NCBI GenBank assembly: GCA_024244705.1
Contig: JAAEOK010000093.1
Location: 1-45,026, forward strand
DNA: 45,026 bases
Origin: Alphaproteobacteria bacterium
Lineage (GTDB): Bacteria > Pseudomonadota > Alphaproteobacteria > JAAEOK01
Direction of reading: 5' to 3'
Position 1 is the stretch's first letter, and every line of letters starts with the position of its first letter. Shown here one piece after another: positions 8,540-18,226 of this stretch. The position numbers and the translations under genes were made by a program. The notes below the pieces were generated by a model, which saw only the letters and a list, made by a program, of their open reading frames with translations, ran no database searches and was not told the DNA's origin.

Positions 8540-9691
8540 ATGTATAGGCTGTTCATTTTTGGACCTGGATTGATGGCGTTGCAACGCTCCCTTTTGTTGT
8601 GCGTATTGGTTGCGCTTCTCGTCACCGCGGCGCCGATTGCCCATGCGCAGGAGATGGAAGCGGCCGTCATCAAGGTCGATCCCGTACGGACCGAGCCCCT
8701 TGCACAAACCGCGCCGATTATTGGCAGGCTCGTCGCCCTACAGTCTGGGGTCATCGCCGCCCGCGCCGAAGGTCCGATATTGGAAGTGCTGGTCGAAGTC
8801 GGCGACCGGGTTGGTCAAGGCGATGTGCTGGCCGTCTTGGACACTGAGCAATTGGTCCTCGACCGCGACCTCCGCGCAGCCCAGGTCGATGCCGCTCGGG
8901 CCGCCTTGGCTGCATCCGAATCGAGTCTGAAACTCTCGCGGCAGGAACTGGCCCGGTTGGAGAAATTGCGGAAATCGGGGTCGGCTGCATTTCCGCGCGC
9001 GCGCTTCGACGATGTGCAGGAAGCCGTTGTCGGGGCGCAGCGACAGGTCGCCCGCTCCCACGCCCTCCTCAACCAGGCCCAGTCCCAGCTGCAGATGTCG
9101 GAAATGTATCTCGGCCGGGCGATGATCCGTGCACCCTATCCCGGCATCGTCACCGCCCGTCATGTCGCCGCCGGGGCGTGGCTTGATATCGGCGAGCCGG
9201 TTGTCGACATGCTGAACGACACCAACTTGGAAATCGAGGCCGACGTCCCCTCAGACCGAATTGACGGGCTCGATCCCGGCGTTCCGGTCGCGGTAACGCT
9301 TGACGACGGCACCAAGCACACCGCCATCGTCCGCGCCGTTGTCACAAACGAGAACCCATTGACGCGAACGCGCCCGGTGCGCTTCACCCCCGAAATCGGC
9401 GAGGTAAGCCGGGCGCTCGCCGTCAATCAAAGTCTCACCGTCTACCTACCGGTCGGTAAACCGCGCCAGATCGTCTCCGTCCACAAAGACGCAATTGTCA
9501 ACCAACAGGGCAATTCTTTGGTCTACATCGTCGAGGATGACGCGGCGAATGTTCGTCCGGTCCAGCTCGGTGTTGCTGTCGGCGGCCGGTTCGAAGTGCT
9601 GCAGGGATTGGAACCCGGTGACCTCGTTGTCGTGCGCGGCAATGAGCGCCTGCGCCCGGGCCAGAAGGTACGCATCGAGCGAGAGTCCTGA
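8540..9691 (+). CDS. RND efflux periplasmic adaptor (membrane fusion protein, HlyD/AcrA-like)
   Basis: The adaptor bridges an inner-membrane RND pump to an outer-membrane channel. It has a signal peptide ending near AHAQE, a lipoyl half-motif (GPILEVLVEVGDRVGQGDVLAVLD), and a coiled-coil hairpin over about residues 110-185. The second lipoyl half (APYPGIVTARHV) and a beta-barrel domain with DVPSDRI follow. ATG 8540 has AAAGG close upstream; ATG 8573 would give a more compact signal peptide and is a fair alternative. Its TGA overlaps the permease ATG, so the two are coupled. No outer-membrane factor gene is adjacent. Confidence 0.9.
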   Translation: MYRLFIFGPGLMALQRSLLLCVLVALLVTAAPIAHAQEMEAAVIKVDPVRTEPLAQTAPIIGRLVALQSGVIAARAEGPILEVLVEVGDRVGQGDVLAVLDTEQLVLDRDLRAAQVDAARAALAASESSLKLSRQELARLEKLRKSGSAAFPRARFDDVQEAVVGAQRQVARSHALLNQAQSQLQMSEMYLGRAMIRAPYPGIVTARHVAAGAWLDIGEPVVDMLNDTNLEIEADVPSDRIDGLDPGVPVAVTLDDGTKHTAIVRAVVTNENPLTRTRPVRFTPEIGEVSRALAVNQSLTVYLPVGKPRQIVSVHKDAIVNQQGNSLVYIVEDDAANVRPVQLGVAVGGRFEVLQGLEPGDLVVVRGNERLRPGQKVRIERES

Positions 9692-12600
9692 TGGACCTGA
9701 TCCGCCTGGCGCTTGACCGCCCCATCGCCGTCATAGCGGCCGTGTTGATGGTCGTCATGTTCGGTTTCGTCTCGCTGCAGACGATCCCTATCCAACTGAC
9801 GCCTGACGTCCGCAAGCCGGTCATTACCATTCGCACGGTGTGGCCCGGCGCGGCGCCGGCCGAGATAGAACGCGAGATCACGAACCGCCAAGAAGAGTTC
9901 CTGCGCGGGATCGAGGGGCTCGAGGAAATGTCGTCGAGGTCGCAGAACGGCCGGGCGACGGTGACCTTGGAGTTCGGCATTTCCACCAATATGGACAGGG
10001 CGCTGCTTCTGGTGGCGAACCGCCTGGACCAGGTCTCGGAATACCCCGAAGAGGCAGACGAGCCTTCGCTTCAGACCTCCGGCAGCGAGGATACGCCAAT
10101 CGCCTGGTTTATCATCCAGCGCGCCGAACCCAGCCAGCTGCCGATGTTCGATTTCGGCGATTTCGTCGAGGACGTGGTGCGCGACCGTCTCGAGCGCGTT
10201 CCCGGCGTTTCGAGCGTGAACGTCTTCGGCGGCAGCGAACGCGAGATGCGGGTGACCGTCGATCCGGAGAGGATGTCGCGCTATGGGCTGACGGTTACCG
10301 ACATCGTTACGGAATTGCGCCGCGCCAATGCGTCGGTATCGGCCGGAGACATCGACGAAGGGAAACGCAATTATACGGTGCGCCAGGAAGGCGACTTCGA
10401 GACCCCCGATCACGTGGCTGCCGTCGTTCTTCGCGCCCAACGCGACGAAACAACGGGACGGGTGGCCAGAGTCACGGTCGGAGATATCGCGAATGTGGAC
10501 TTCGATTACAAGGACCCCGTGGCCCATATCCGCCATCGGGGGAACCCGTCGATCGCCGTCAATACGGTGCGCGAGACCGGCGCGAACGTGATCGAGACGA
10601 TGGCCGGCATCCGCGAAGCGATCGCGGAGCTCAATGAATTTGCACTGCCGCAAGCAGGACTGAAGATCCAGCAGGTCTACGACGAAACTGTCTATATCGA
10701 TTCGGCGATCGACCTTGTCACCAACAACATCTATATCGGCGGCACATTGGCCGCCATCGTGTTGTTGCTGTTCCTGAGGTCGTGGGGCGCGACATTGACG
10801 ATATCGTTGGCGATCCCGGTTTCCGTCATTGGCTCGTTCGTCGCGATGGCCGCGCTCGGGCGCTCGATCAATGTCATATCCTTGGCCGGGATCGCCTTCG
10901 CGGTCGGCATGGTGGTCGACGCCGCGATCGTCGTACTCGAAAACATCTTTCGCCTGCGGGAGGAAGGGAAATCCCGCAGGGAAGCCGCCTATCATGGGGC
11001 CAAGCAGGTCTGGGGAGCCATTCTGGTTTCGGCCCTGACGACGGTGATGGTCTTCATCCCGATTCTGGTCATGAAGTTGGAAGTCGGCCAACTGTTCCGT
11101 GACATCGCGGTGGCCATTTCGGTCTCGGTTCTGTTGTCGCTCGTTGTCGCCATTACGCTGATCCCGGCGCTCGCCAATCGACTGTTGGGCGACAATATCT
11201 CGGACTCGTCGACCCGCCTACGCATTCCAATTCTTGATGACCTGGCCCATGGCTTTGTCGAAGGCGTCATGAGTATAACGCGGGCCGTCGTTGCCAGCCG
11301 GCCGCTTGCCTATGCCGTCGTCGTGGCCATCTGCGGCATCGCCGCAATTTCGACGTGGCTGCTGCTACCGAAACTCGATTACCTGCCGGAAGGCAATCGA
11401 AACCTAACGTTCGGTGTGATGCTCCCGCCGCCCGGGTACAATCTGGATACCATGACGGAGATCGCCGAAGGCATCGAGGGCGAAATCCGGCCGTTGTGGG
11501 AGGCCGATTCTCCGGTCGCCGAGGAAAAGGGGCTGCCTCGGGTCGACAACTTCTTCTTCGTTGCATTCCGCGGTCAAACATTCATGGGGGCCAGTGCGGC
11601 CGATCCGGCGCGGGCCAATGAACTGATTCCGCTCATCCAACAAGAGATGTTCAAGGAACCCGGCACCTTCGGGTTTGTCCGCCAATTGTCGCTGTTCGGC
11701 CGGGGGATTGGCGGCGGGCGTACCATCGATTTCAACATCACGGGGCCGGATCTGGAGCGGGTAATCGGTGTGGCGTTAAACGCGACCGAAATGATTTCGA
11801 GCTTGCTGCCGCTCGATCAAGGCCATCAGCTCCGCCCCATCCCCGGCCTCGAACTGGGCGCTCCGGAGGTCCGTATCTATCCCGATCGGGTCCGTCTCTC
11901 CGAAATCGGCGTCAGCGCCGCGGAACTGGGCAGCACCATCGATGCCTTCAACGACGGACTTCGCGTCGCGGAGATTACCGTAGACGGCAAGCGCCTGGAC
12001 CTGATGCTTGCCGGCCCCCACCAGCGGGTTACTGAAACCCAGGGTATCAGCAGTCTCCCGGTCGTTACCCGTGGCGGCCTCATTTTACCGGTGAGTTCGG
12101 TGGCCGACGTGGTGGTGACATCGGGACCGACCGAGATCCGCCATCTCGAGCGGGGCCGAACGATCACCCTGCAGGTCGCGCCATCCCCTGACATGCCGCT
12201 GGAGGCGGCGATGAATGTGTTGCGCGACGAGGTCATCGCGCCGATTTCCGAGCAAGGCTTGCCGCCGGGCGTCAAGATCACGCTTTCCGGGACGGCCGAC
12301 AAGCTGACAGAGACCTGGGACCATATGGTGGTCGATCTCGTCCTCGCCGTTTTGATCGTGTATCTAGTCATGGCCGTCTTGTTCGAGAGCTTCATCTACC
12401 CAATGATCATTTTGCTTTCCGTGCCCTTGGCCACCGCCGGTGGCGTCGGCGGGTTGGCGATCGTCAATTTCATTCAATTTCAGCCTTTGGACATGCTGAC
12501 CTTGCTCGGTTTCGTGATTCTGATTGGCATCGTCGTGAATAATGCGATTCTGTTGGTGCATCAAACCCTCCATCACATCCGCCATGACGGGATGGACGGC

Positions 12601-12870
12601 AAGCAATCGATCCTCGCCGCCACGCAAAACCGGATTCGCCCGATCTTCATGTCGACATTGACGAGCGTATTCGGAATGTTGCCGCTGGTCGTCGTGCCCG
12701 GAGCGGGATCGGAGCTCTATCGCGGCCTCGGATCGGTCGTCATCGGCGGTCTTGCCCTTTCCGCTCTGCTGACTTTGCTCATCATTCCGCCGCTGCTCTC
12801 GCTGGTGGTACCAATCGCCGAGCGGCAGATTCTCCGGCACAAAGCCCCAGCGCCTTATGCGGCGGAGTGA
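9691..12870 (+). CDS. RND-family efflux transporter permease
   Basis: This 1059-residue inner-membrane proton antiporter has the duplicated RND layout: a TM helix near the N-terminus, a large periplasmic loop, TM2-6 (about 340-530), then a second half with the same plan ending near residue 1045. The helix-4 relay motif reads VDAAIVVLEN with Asp410; the second Asp of the AcrB pair is Ala. The TM10 position usually Lys in AcrB reads VVNNAI (Asn950). Both variants occur in other RND subfamilies. The substrate is not predictable. It is translationally coupled to the adaptor and followed closely by the FAD oxidoreductase. Confidence 0.93.
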   Translation: MDLIRLALDRPIAVIAAVLMVVMFGFVSLQTIPIQLTPDVRKPVITIRTVWPGAAPAEIEREITNRQEEFLRGIEGLEEMSSRSQNGRATVTLEFGISTNMDRALLLVANRLDQVSEYPEEADEPSLQTSGSEDTPIAWFIIQRAEPSQLPMFDFGDFVEDVVRDRLERVPGVSSVNVFGGSEREMRVTVDPERMSRYGLTVTDIVTELRRANASVSAGDIDEGKRNYTVRQEGDFETPDHVAAVVLRAQRDETTGRVARVTVGDIANVDFDYKDPVAHIRHRGNPSIAVNTVRETGANVIETMAGIREAIAELNEFALPQAGLKIQQVYDETVYIDSAIDLVTNNIYIGGTLAAIVLLLFLRSWGATLTISLAIPVSVIGSFVAMAALGRSINVISLAGIAFAVGMVVDAAIVVLENIFRLREEGKSRREAAYHGAKQVWGAILVSALTTVMVFIPILVMKLEVGQLFRDIAVAISVSVLLSLVVAITLIPALANRLLGDNISDSSTRLRIPILDDLAHGFVEGVMSITRAVVASRPLAYAVVVAICGIAAISTWLLLPKLDYLPEGNRNLTFGVMLPPPGYNLDTMTEIAEGIEGEIRPLWEADSPVAEEKGLPRVDNFFFVAFRGQTFMGASAADPARANELIPLIQQEMFKEPGTFGFVRQLSLFGRGIGGGRTIDFNITGPDLERVIGVALNATEMISSLLPLDQGHQLRPIPGLELGAPEVRIYPDRVRLSEIGVSAAELGSTIDAFNDGLRVAEITVDGKRLDLMLAGPHQRVTETQGISSLPVVTRGGLILPVSSVADVVVTSGPTEIRHLERGRTITLQVAPSPDMPLEAAMNVLRDEVIAPISEQGLPPGVKITLSGTADKLTETWDHMVVDLVLAVLIVYLVMAVLFESFIYPMIILLSVPLATAGGVGGLAIVNFIQFQPLDMLTLLGFVILIGIVVNNAILLVHQTLHHIRHDGMDGKQSILAATQNRIRPIFMSTLTSVFGMLPLVVVPGAGSELYRGLGSVVIGGLALSALLTLLIIPPLLSLVVPIAERQILRHKAPAPYAAE

Positions 12871-12875
12871 CGAAC

Positions 12876-14003
12876 ATGTCGGAAACCTCGGATTTCATAG
12901 TAATAGGCGGCGGGATCGCGGGATCGTCCGCCGCCTACGAGCTATCACAACATGGCCGTGTCGTTCTGTTGGAACGGGAGGATCATCCCGGCTACCACAG
13001 TACCGGCAGGTCGGCGGCAACGCTCATCGAAGGTTACGGCAACGCCATCATTCGCGGATTGGCCGCGGCGAGCCGATCGTTTTTCGAGAGCCCGCCACCG
13101 GATTTCGCCGCCGGCCCGCTGAGCCGTCCGATTACGATGCTGTTCATCGCCCGCGAGGACCAACTCGGCAGTCTCGACGACGAACTGAACCGTCACGGGG
13201 GCGCGGATACCAGATTAAGCGCAAGTGAAGCGGTTACGGTGGCGCCAATTCTGGACCCCGACTACGTGGCCGCCGGGTTGGTCGATTCGACCGTTCTCGA
13301 TCTCGATGTCCATGCCATTCAACAGGGATATCTGCGGGGCCTGAAAGCCCGCGGCAGTGAACTGAAGACCGGAACGGAAGCGCGCGCGATCAATTTTGTT
13401 GGCGACACGTGGTGCGTGGACACCGGCGAAGGATCCATAACCGCACCCATTCTGGTCAATGCCGCCGGCGCATGGGCCGACCGGATTGCCGCGCTCGCCG
13501 GCTTGACGCCACTGGGACTGGTGCCAAAGCGTCGGACCGCGATCAATATCGACGGCCCGGACAACACAGACGTTTCCTCTTGGGCGATGGTCGTGGACAT
13601 CGACGAATGCTTTTACTTCAAACCGGATGCGGGACGTCTCTTGGTATCTCCGGCCGATGAAACGCCGAGCGAGCCGACCGACGCCCAACCCGAGGACTTG
13701 GATGTCGCGATCGCGGTCGACCGCTTTGAAACGGCAACGACGATGTCGGTCAAGCGCATCACGCACAAATGGGCAGGGTTGCGGTCGTTTTTCCCGGACA
13801 AGACGCCGGTCGCCGGAGAATCGGCGGACGCGCCGGGATTCTTCTGGCTCGCCGGCCAGGGCGGCTACGGCATCATGACCGCACCGGCGATGGCCCAAGT
13901 ACTCGCCACCAGCGTCATGAAACGCGACCTTCCTCGGCACCTTGCGGAATGCGGCGTCGGACCGAACGATTTGTCGCCATCGCGCTCATTCGACCCGATC
14001 TAG
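12876..14003 (+). CDS. FAD-dependent oxidoreductase, DadA/glycine oxidase-like
   Basis: The N-terminal Rossmann motif FIVIGGGIAGSSAAYEL binds FAD, and the C-terminal segment with FFWLAGQGGYGIMTAP is typical of the DAO superfamily, which oxidises amino or hydroxy acids. ATG 12876 is preferred because GGAG lies 8 bases upstream; GTG 12867 overlaps the permease stop and would add three residues. The 375-residue length fits single-domain DAO enzymes. It may share a transcript with the efflux pair. The substrate is unknown. Confidence 0.82.
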   Translation: MSETSDFIVIGGGIAGSSAAYELSQHGRVVLLEREDHPGYHSTGRSAATLIEGYGNAIIRGLAAASRSFFESPPPDFAAGPLSRPITMLFIAREDQLGSLDDELNRHGGADTRLSASEAVTVAPILDPDYVAAGLVDSTVLDLDVHAIQQGYLRGLKARGSELKTGTEARAINFVGDTWCVDTGEGSITAPILVNAAGAWADRIAALAGLTPLGLVPKRRTAINIDGPDNTDVSSWAMVVDIDECFYFKPDAGRLLVSPADETPSEPTDAQPEDLDVAIAVDRFETATTMSVKRITHKWAGLRSFFPDKTPVAGESADAPGFFWLAGQGGYGIMTAPAMAQVLATSVMKRDLPRHLAECGVGPNDLSPSRSFDPI

Positions 14004-14044
14004 GCCTGTCCCAGGCATCCCGCGCCCAGGACAAGGGCGGCCGC

Positions 14045-14281
14045 CTATCCGGCCTTGCGAATGAGGAATTCGTAGACCTCCCCGTCGGCGCTCGATTGCA
14101 GCAACGAATCGCCGGTCGTCTTGCAAAACTCGGCGAAGTCCTGAACCGCTCCCGGATCCGTGGCAAGCACCCTAAGGACATCTCCCGGCGCAAGTTCCTT
14201 CATGGCTCGGCGCGCTTTCAGCACCGGCAGCGGGCAAAGCAGACCTTTGGCATCCAGTGTCTTGGTCGGTTCTTGGCTCAT
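14045..14281 (-). CDS. TusA-family sulfurtransferase
   Basis: This small two-layer protein (78 residues) has the family motif LLCPLPVLKAR with the persulfide-carrying Cys16. TusA-like proteins relay sulfur for tRNA thiolation, molybdenum cofactor or sulfur oxidation. The ATG at 14281 is used rather than the TTG at 14287. It is convergent with the FAD oxidoreductase. The molybdoenzyme in this window (xdhAB) is about 20 kb away, so a Moco role here is only a possibility. Confidence 0.88.
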   Translation of the reverse strand: MSQEPTKTLDAKGLLCPLPVLKARRAMKELAPGDVLRVLATDPGAVQDFAEFCKTTGDSLLQSSADGEVYEFLIRKAG

Positions 14282-14498
14282 GTACAAGTCTTTGATCGGG
14301 CGACCGAGGATCGGAATGTCGAATGTTGGCGGTTGGGCGGTGAGGCAACGACCACTATTATCGATCCCTCGAATCGGTGTGGCAATGGTATCGTTCGGAA
14401 CGGGGCCACCCGACCCAACGTTTACCCGATCGCCATGACTGGCGGGCCGAATTCGCGGTAATGCCGTGATCTACCGACGAGGCGGGAGTACAATACCA

Positions 14499-14780
14499 AT
14501 GATGAAAATATGGCCGCGTCAAATCGTACTTTCGGCAACGATATGTCTATCGAGCCTTCTGGTGGGCTGCGCCGGCACGCCCGCCTCCGCTCCGAGCCAG
14601 GCCGACGCGGCCGCCACGGTCTCCGAGGACGCCACCCAATGCCGACAAACCGCCTTTGAGCGCGTACGGAGCCTGCCCGCTGTACGCAGCGGTCGAACGA
14701 CATATACGCAAACCGGCGCCAAGCCATACTATGAAACCTGTATGCGCGAACGCGGCCATGGCTCGTATCCGCCCTACTGA
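14499..14780 (+). CDS. Small putative lipoprotein of unknown function
   Basis: I do not recognise this 93-residue protein. It begins MMKIWPRQ, then has a hydrophobic stretch ending in the lipobox LVGC, so a lipidated N-terminus is likely. The mature part has two cysteines (in ATQCRQ and YETCMRERG) and ends GSYPPY; the ETCMRERGY-like ending recalls other small alphaproteobacterial lipoproteins. GGGAG lies about 11 bases before ATG 14499. Its last 7 bases overlap the end of the convergent CDF transporter. Confidence 0.6.
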   Translation: MMKIWPRQIVLSATICLSSLLVGCAGTPASAPSQADAAATVSEDATQCRQTAFERVRSLPAVRSGRTTYTQTGAKPYYETCMRERGHGSYPPY

Positions 14781-15733
14781 CCCCGCTCCTGCTCTGATTC
14801 GGGTTCGGCCTGTGCCGCGCGGTGCCCCGCCCGGCTCTGGGCTTCGATAAATATTCGCCGAATTTCGGGATGAGCCAATTTTATGCGCCGCTCCAATTCG
14901 GAGATGATCGCCTCGACCTCGGCGGACGTGAGTTTGTCGGAAAAATCGATGCTGAGATTGAGCAGGATGTCCTCCGGGCCCATATGCATCGTCAGCACTT
15001 CGTTGATTGACTGAATGCCCCGCTGACCGTCCAAGATCGTTTCGAGACCCTCGCGGATGCTCCTGTCCGCGCTTTCACCGATCAGGAGACCTTTGGTTTC
15101 GTAGGACAGCATCATTGCCGTAAGACCGAGTATTATTCCGATCGCGATCGAGGCCAATCCATCGAAAATCGGATTGCCGGTGATGTCGGCAAAGCCGATT
15201 CCAATTGCCGCGACGACCAAGCCAAGCATCGCCGCACTGTCCTCGAACAGCACCGTAATCAGGGCCGGGTCCTTGCTGTCGCGGATCGCCTGCCAATAGG
15301 TCCGGCCACCCTTGCGGCGACGAAATTCCTTGAAGGCGATCCACCAGGCGCCCGCTTCGAATGCCGCCGCAACGGCCAGGACAATATAGTTGATGAAGAC
15401 ATCCTCTACGGGGTGCGGCTCGAGGGTTTTCAACACGCCTTCGTAGAGCGACACCCCGGCACCGATGGCGAACAGCAGGATGGCAACCACGAACGCCCAA
15501 AAATAGAGCTCGCGCCCATACCCGAACGGATGCATCGCATCGGCTGGAAATTGCGAGCGGCGCAGGCCGTGAAGCATCAGGACCTGATTGCCGGTGTCGA
15601 CCAGGGAATGAATACCCTCGCTCAGCATCGCCGAACTGCCGGTGATCGCGGCGGCAACAAATTTGGTCACGGCAATCAGCGCATTACCGATTAGCGCCGC
15701 GTAGACCACTTTTTTCGACGCCCCATGCGCCAC
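14774..15733 (-). CDS. Cation diffusion facilitator (CDF) family transporter
   Basis: CDF proteins export divalent metals such as Zn2+, Fe2+, Co2+ or Mn2+ in exchange for protons. Helix 2 carries SAMLSEGIHSLVD with His42 and Asp46, and HPFGYGRELYFW follows, a hallmark of the FieF/CzcD-like group. There are about six TM helices, then a cytoplasmic C-terminal domain with repeated IDFSDKL-type strands. GTG 15733 is chosen as start: GGGGAG lies about 9 bases upstream and the product begins MAHGASKK as in relatives. A longer ORF to 15853 adds an unlikely Arg-rich leader. Confidence 0.88.
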   Translation of the reverse strand: MAHGASKKVVYAALIGNALIAVTKFVAAAITGSSAMLSEGIHSLVDTGNQVLMLHGLRRSQFPADAMHPFGYGRELYFWAFVVAILLFAIGAGVSLYEGVLKTLEPHPVEDVFINYIVLAVAAAFEAGAWWIAFKEFRRRKGGRTYWQAIRDSKDPALITVLFEDSAAMLGLVVAAIGIGFADITGNPIFDGLASIAIGIILGLTAMMLSYETKGLLIGESADRSIREGLETILDGQRGIQSINEVLTMHMGPEDILLNLSIDFSDKLTSAEVEAIISELERRIKLAHPEIRRIFIEAQSRAGHRAAQAEPESEQERGQ

Positions 15734-15901
15734 TTCAACAGCTCCCCGGTTCCCGGTTCGTATCGCCCAAGTCGGCCTCCGCGCACAACGCCGCATCCGG
15801 TCGCGACGCGCCCGTTCCGCCACGTCATGGCCATCGATTGGATGCGCGCCCAAGCCGATTGCAGCGCGTCCGCGATCAACGCCAATTCGTCCCGGCGTAC
15901 T

Positions 15902-17572
15902 TTAAGCCGCGACTGGGATTCGACTTTGAACCACCCGAAAGCGGGATGCAACGAAGGCGGCGTCGGTAAGCGCCGCGTTGGCGGCCGGATTGGCGCCGGT
16001 CGCGTGGAAGTCGCTGAAGGCTGAGGATTGATTGACGAATATGTTGCCGATGAGATTGCTCGATAAGGCTACACCCGCCTCCGCCATCGCCTCTTCGGCT
16101 TTTTCGATAACCGCGGCGCGGGTCGAATAGAGCGCCGCCGTAATTGCCCCCATGGAGCGCGTCAGGTCCGATGCGATCGCGATGCTTTGATCCGTATTGT
16201 CGGTCGCGACTATGAACGCGATGGGCCCAAACAGCTCGCGCGAAAATGTGTCCCTTTCATCGCCATCGACCTTGAGCACGAGCGGCGACCGTATCCGCGC
16301 ATCGGGATATTTTGCGTGCGCCAAGGGTGCCGAGTCGCGGACGATTTTGCCGATTTTCCGTGCTTCGTCGATGCGGTCGGCCGTGACCGGATTCTGTATC
16401 GCGCCCAAGACTTCGGCGGCTCGGCCTGGATCTGACAGTAATCCATCGACCGCATTCGAAATTCCCGCTGCCACCTCATCGAACGATTTCGGCCCCTCAT
16501 CGGTTTCTATGCCTTCGCGTGGCACGAATATGTCCTGCGGAGAGGTGCACATTTGACCCGAATAGAGGCTCAGCGAAAACGCCAGATTTCCGCACATGCC
16601 CTTGAAATTGTCGGTTCCGTCGATGACGACGGTGTTCACCCCGGCTTTTTCCGTGAACACGACCGCCTGATGCGCATTCTGTTCCAGCCAGGTTCCGAAC
16701 CCCGTCCCGCCGGTATAATCGATGATCTTGATCTCCCGCCGGAGCGCCCATTGCTTGGTCGATGGCTGCTCGCCGGTATCGCAGGAAAGAGCGACCAAAT
16801 TCGGATCCAAGCCCTGTTCCGAAAGCACGTCGCGGCAGATTTCCGCGGTGATCGCAAGGGGCAGGATGGTTGTCGGGTGCGGCTTGATCAGGACGGCGTT
16901 TCCGGTGGCCAGACTGGCAAAGATGCCCGGGTAGCCATTCCAGGTCGGAAATGTCGAAACGCCGACGGTTAGCGCCACGCCCCGCGGCATGATCCGATAC
17001 GTCTTTTGCAAGCGAATCGGATCGTGCTTGCCTTGCGGCTTTTCCCACCGCGCCGTCTCTGGAATTCCCTTCATCTCCTCGTAGGCATAGGCTATCGCCT
17101 CCAGCCCCCGATCCTGTGCGTGGGGACCGCCGGCCTGAAACGACATGACGAAACCTTGGCCGGTGGTATGCATGATGGCATTGGCAATTTCGAAGCTGCG
17201 CTTGTTGATGCGATCGAGCATCTCCAAACAGATACCAACCCGTGCATCGATGCCCGCCTTCCGCCACGACACCATCGCCGACTGCATCACCGGAAGCAGG
17301 ACATCCGGGTCGCACTGCGGATAGGTAACGCCGAGAGACGGCCCATAGGGAGAGAGCTCGTCGCCGACCCATTCGGCGATGCCCGGCTGGTCGATTTCGA
17401 AACGCCGCCCCAGTCGGGCCTCGAACGCCGCCTCTCCGGCGGCCGCGGCATCCTCGCCATAGACGCGAGGGCTCGGCGATTCCGGGTAGGCCGACCAATA
17501 GTCGCGCGCATGAATCGCCGTGACGGCGGCGTCGAGTGTCTTCTCGTGTTTCAAGAACAGATCGTCAGGCAT
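15902..17572 (-). CDS. paaN: Phenylacetic acid degradation protein PaaN (aldehyde dehydrogenase-like)
   Basis: The 556-residue protein belongs to the aldehyde dehydrogenase superfamily of the PaaN type, which lacks the MaoC-like hydratase domain of PaaZ. Visible features are the cofactor-binding VGVSTFPTWNGYPG region, Glu308 in FTEKAG, the probable catalytic Cys342 in SGQMCTSPQ, and ELFGPIAFIV near 435-445. It is thought to oxidise the ring-opened semialdehyde CoA ester in phenylacetate catabolism. It is transcribed away from the other paa genes but lies only 2.3 kb from them. No separate MaoC hydratase is visible here. Confidence 0.85.
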   Translation of the reverse strand: MPDDLFLKHEKTLDAAVTAIHARDYWSAYPESPSPRVYGEDAAAAGEAAFEARLGRRFEIDQPGIAEWVGDELSPYGPSLGVTYPQCDPDVLLPVMQSAMVSWRKAGIDARVGICLEMLDRINKRSFEIANAIMHTTGQGFVMSFQAGGPHAQDRGLEAIAYAYEEMKGIPETARWEKPQGKHDPIRLQKTYRIMPRGVALTVGVSTFPTWNGYPGIFASLATGNAVLIKPHPTTILPLAITAEICRDVLSEQGLDPNLVALSCDTGEQPSTKQWALRREIKIIDYTGGTGFGTWLEQNAHQAVVFTEKAGVNTVVIDGTDNFKGMCGNLAFSLSLYSGQMCTSPQDIFVPREGIETDEGPKSFDEVAAGISNAVDGLLSDPGRAAEVLGAIQNPVTADRIDEARKIGKIVRDSAPLAHAKYPDARIRSPLVLKVDGDERDTFSRELFGPIAFIVATDNTDQSIAIASDLTRSMGAITAALYSTRAAVIEKAEEAMAEAGVALSSNLIGNIFVNQSSAFSDFHATGANPAANAALTDAAFVASRFRVVQSRIPVAA

Positions 17573-17653
17573 TCACCTACTCCCACAGAAATGTCATAAA
17601 TCGAGCGCGAATCGACGGCCGCGTTTGTTCGAATTTGGACGAATCCGCAGCGC

Positions 17654-18103
17654 CTATAACAGCGTCACCCATTCCTTCGCCCAGTCGAGCGCGTCCTCGT
17701 CGGGCAAGGGTTGCACGCACGCATCGATTTCCAAGCGATCGCCGACGCGGCTGGCGCCAAGCTTCGCGAACAGGGAATCCATGGTCCGGCCGCCTTGGCA
17801 AAATGTGTCGTGATAGGTTTGATCGCCAAGCGCGATGACCCCATAGCGGATATGGCCCAGATCCGGCGCCTGCTTTTCCAGGCTCTCCGCCAGCGGTATG
17901 ATGTTATCCGGCAGCTCGCCGTCGCCGTGGGTCGAGCAACATATCAGGACATACTCGCGGTCGCCAAAGCCCGCATCGGCGCAATCGGCACTATCGAGTA
18001 TCTCAACCGTATGGCCGATCGCGGGCAACTCTTCCTCGAGCAAATCGGCTACCATCTGGCTGTTGCCCGACTCGGTACCGACAATGATCAGGATATCCGC
18101 CAT
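17654..18103 (-). CDS. Flavodoxin / FMN-binding protein, MioC-like
   Basis: This 149-residue single-domain protein has the FMN phosphate loop GTESGNSQ at the N-terminus, the CSTHGDGELPDN loop, and ALGDQTYHDTFCQGG near the isoalloxazine site. It resembles MioC and the FMN domains of sulfite and cytochrome P450 reductases. It is an electron carrier; the partner is not shown by sequence. ATG 18103 puts the first beta strand at the N-terminus; upstream in-frame starts would only add an unstructured leader. It is divergent from the PaaA-like gene, so a link to an oxygenase is possible but unproven. Confidence 0.85.
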   Translation of the reverse strand: MADILIIVGTESGNSQMVADLLEEELPAIGHTVEILDSADCADAGFGDREYVLICCSTHGDGELPDNIIPLAESLEKQAPDLGHIRYGVIALGDQTYHDTFCQGGRTMDSLFAKLGASRVGDRLEIDACVQPLPDEDALDWAKEWVTLL

Positions 18104-18195
18104 GGCGCCCAAAATTTGCATATCTTGCGAGACGCCGAGTCGCCGATTGAGGCCAAATCCGGCACCAGAATTTTTTGATACCAAATTTATCGAAG

Positions 18196-18226
18196 TTTGT
18201 CTATTTTTGTATCTCTTTTAGACGAA
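18196..18226. promoter_or_regulatory. Candidate operator: inverted repeat between flavodoxin and PaaA-like genes
   Basis: In the AT-rich 160-base divergent spacer, TTTGTCTA (18196-18203) is mirrored by TAGACGAA (18219-18226), seven of eight positions, with centres 23 bases apart. This size fits a dimeric repressor such as a TetR/PaaR or GntR regulator. No regulator gene is adjacent, and the assignment rests only on symmetry and position. Confidence 0.3.

Noticed and set aside
9523-11091. 522-residue minus-strand reading frame antisense to the RND permease
   Set aside because: It is His/Arg/Asp-rich, has no recognisable domain, and lies wholly opposite the well-conserved adaptor and permease genes.
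14005-14036. Imperfect hairpin between the FAD oxidoreductase and tusA (CCTGTCC with GGACAAGG)
   Set aside because: The stem is bulged, the loop is long, and there is no T-tract on either strand, so a terminator is not supported.
15691-15951. Small minus-strand frame between the CDF transporter and paaN
   Set aside because: It overlaps both neighbours, has no ribosome-binding site and no family resemblance; the GTG start for the CDF gene explains the region.
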